Source of the DNA: Bacillota bacterium
GTDB lineage: Bacteria; Bacillota; DTU065
Length of the DNA stretch: 5,762 bases
Reading direction: 5' to 3'
NCBI GenBank assembly: GCA_012842235.1
Contig: DUTE01000200.1
Location: forward strand, 1-5,762
Shown one piece after another: positions 5,127 to 5,762 of the stretch. Below the pieces are notes generated by a model. It had not been told where the DNA came from. It made no database searches and saw only the letters and a list, made by a program, of their open reading frames with translations. Each line of letters starts with the position of its first letter. Positions within the stretch are counted from its first letter, which is position 1. The position numbers and the translations under genes are program-made.

Positions 5127-5762
5127 GTAGGCAGTTTAGGAAAGGGCTTCCACGAAATGGGTTCTGCTTTTTTCTCCTCTGTTTTTTTGGTTTCTTCTGT
5201 CTCTTCTTCTATACTTAAATCTGTTTTAATGTCTTTTGATGCTTCTTCACTTATTTCACTAACTATTTCCCAAGAAGCTTCCTCTAGTAGTGACTCATCT
5301 GCTAAATCCATCTCTAGTTCTTGTTTTAGTAATTCCTCTTCACAAGGGTTAAGTGTTCTGTTAGTAAACTCTTCTATATCCTGTGATGCAAATTCACTGG
5401 TTTTCGTGTCGCTAAATTCAGCTACATTGTAAGTGCTAGGGTAAGCTGCTTGTGTTTGTAGAAACTCACTTATAGGAATATTCATACTACTTACAGGAAG
5501 ATTAATGAATTCTTGCTGTGATAAAAGTGGCCATAAAGAATCAATAAGCTCTTGGATCTTTTCTAAAGTCGGTTTTACGCCGATTTCCTTTTTACCTGAA
5601 TGTCCTAACAAAACGGCACTATCCCAGACCTGGCTTTCAGCTTTTTTTAGCTTATTAAGATTAAGAGGCCTAATTTCTGTGTATTTTTGATAGACAAAAT
5701 CCTTAGCTTTCTCATTCTGGCAATCATATAGTAAGTGAGCAAGACTTAAAAGAGGATCTTCA
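5114..5762 (-). CDS. Unrecognised protein with acidic C-terminal tail (5' end outside window)
   Basis: I do not recognise this protein. The reading frame is open to the right edge with 215 codons visible, so the TTG at 5609-5611 is almost certainly internal and the true start lies beyond the window. The visible N-terminal part, beginning EDPLLSLAHLLYD, is ordinary mixed helical sequence. A middle part rich in Ser, Thr, Pro and Asn follows. Then comes a strongly acidic, low-complexity stretch (5162-5374) dominated by Glu, with Lys near its end. The protein finishes with a short basic and proline-containing tail, KPFPKLPTRRW. Such a tail is probably disordered and may bind a partner. There are no membrane segments in the visible part. 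Its last codons carry the ribosome site of the pseudo-mutase gene one base downstream, so the two products are probably made in step and may interact. Confidence 0.8.
   Translation of the reverse strand, partial: EDPLLSLAHLLYDCQNEKAKDFVYQKYTEIRPLNLNKLKKAESQVWDSAVLLGHSGKKEIGVKPTLEKIQELIDSLWPLLSQQEFINLPVSSMNIPISEFLQTQAAYPSTYNVAEFSDTKTSEFASQDIEEFTNRTLNPCEEELLKQELEMDLADESLLEEASWEIVSEISEEASKDIKTDLSIEEETEETKKTEEKKAEPISWKPFPKLPTRRW

Noticed and set aside
5157..5432. Plus-strand serine-rich reading frame opposite the acidic tail
   Set aside because: Poly-Ser is the usual antisense shadow of Glu/Ser-rich coding; the minus-strand frame is longer, open to the edge and coupled to its neighbour.
5609..5611. 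TTG as the start of the acidic-tailed gene
   Set aside because: The same frame stays open for 50 further codons to the window edge with normal coding sequence and no ribosome site before the TTG.

Overview
The window is AT-rich, densely packed bacterial DNA. Shine-Dalgarno sites are strong, several start codons overlap the preceding stop, and GTG and TTG starts are frequent. No gene fixes a taxon. The style would suit a low-GC Gram-positive-like bacterium or an uncultured candidate phylum; this is inference only.

Layout. (1) Bases 1-215 form a very long perfect inverted repeat (94-bp arms, 27-base spacer). Its right arm is the end and terminator of the neighbouring operon, and its left arm is an inverted copy of the same DNA cut by the window edge. 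(2) Bases 210-1995, minus strand, hold a three-gene operon: an AbrB-family regulator, an ABC ATPase and an ABC-2 permease, joined by 4-bp overlaps. A good sigma70-type promoter and an operator-like palindrome lie upstream. (3) Bases 1996-2295 are a divergent intergenic region. (4) Bases 2296-3977, plus strand, hold a two-gene cassette: an OLD/ABC-type ATPase overlapping a DUF4435 (TOPRIM-like) protein. This is the architecture of the PARIS (AriA-AriB) anti-phage system, in a compact form. (5) Bases 3928-5762, minus strand, hold a degenerate phosphohexomutase-fold protein that has lost its catalytic motifs. It is tightly coupled to an upstream gene with a long acidic tail that runs off the right edge.

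How the genes may work together. The AbrB-ABC genes look like a self-regulated export unit. The ATPase-DUF4435 pair looks like a sensor and toxic-nuclease defence module. The pseudo-mutase and its acidic-tailed partner have no recognised pathway; their coupling suggests a complex or regulatory role. The most interesting points are the compact PARIS-like pair, the apparent pseudoenzyme with its coupled partner, and the perfect inverted duplication at the left edge, which may be natural or an assembly/amplification fold-back.
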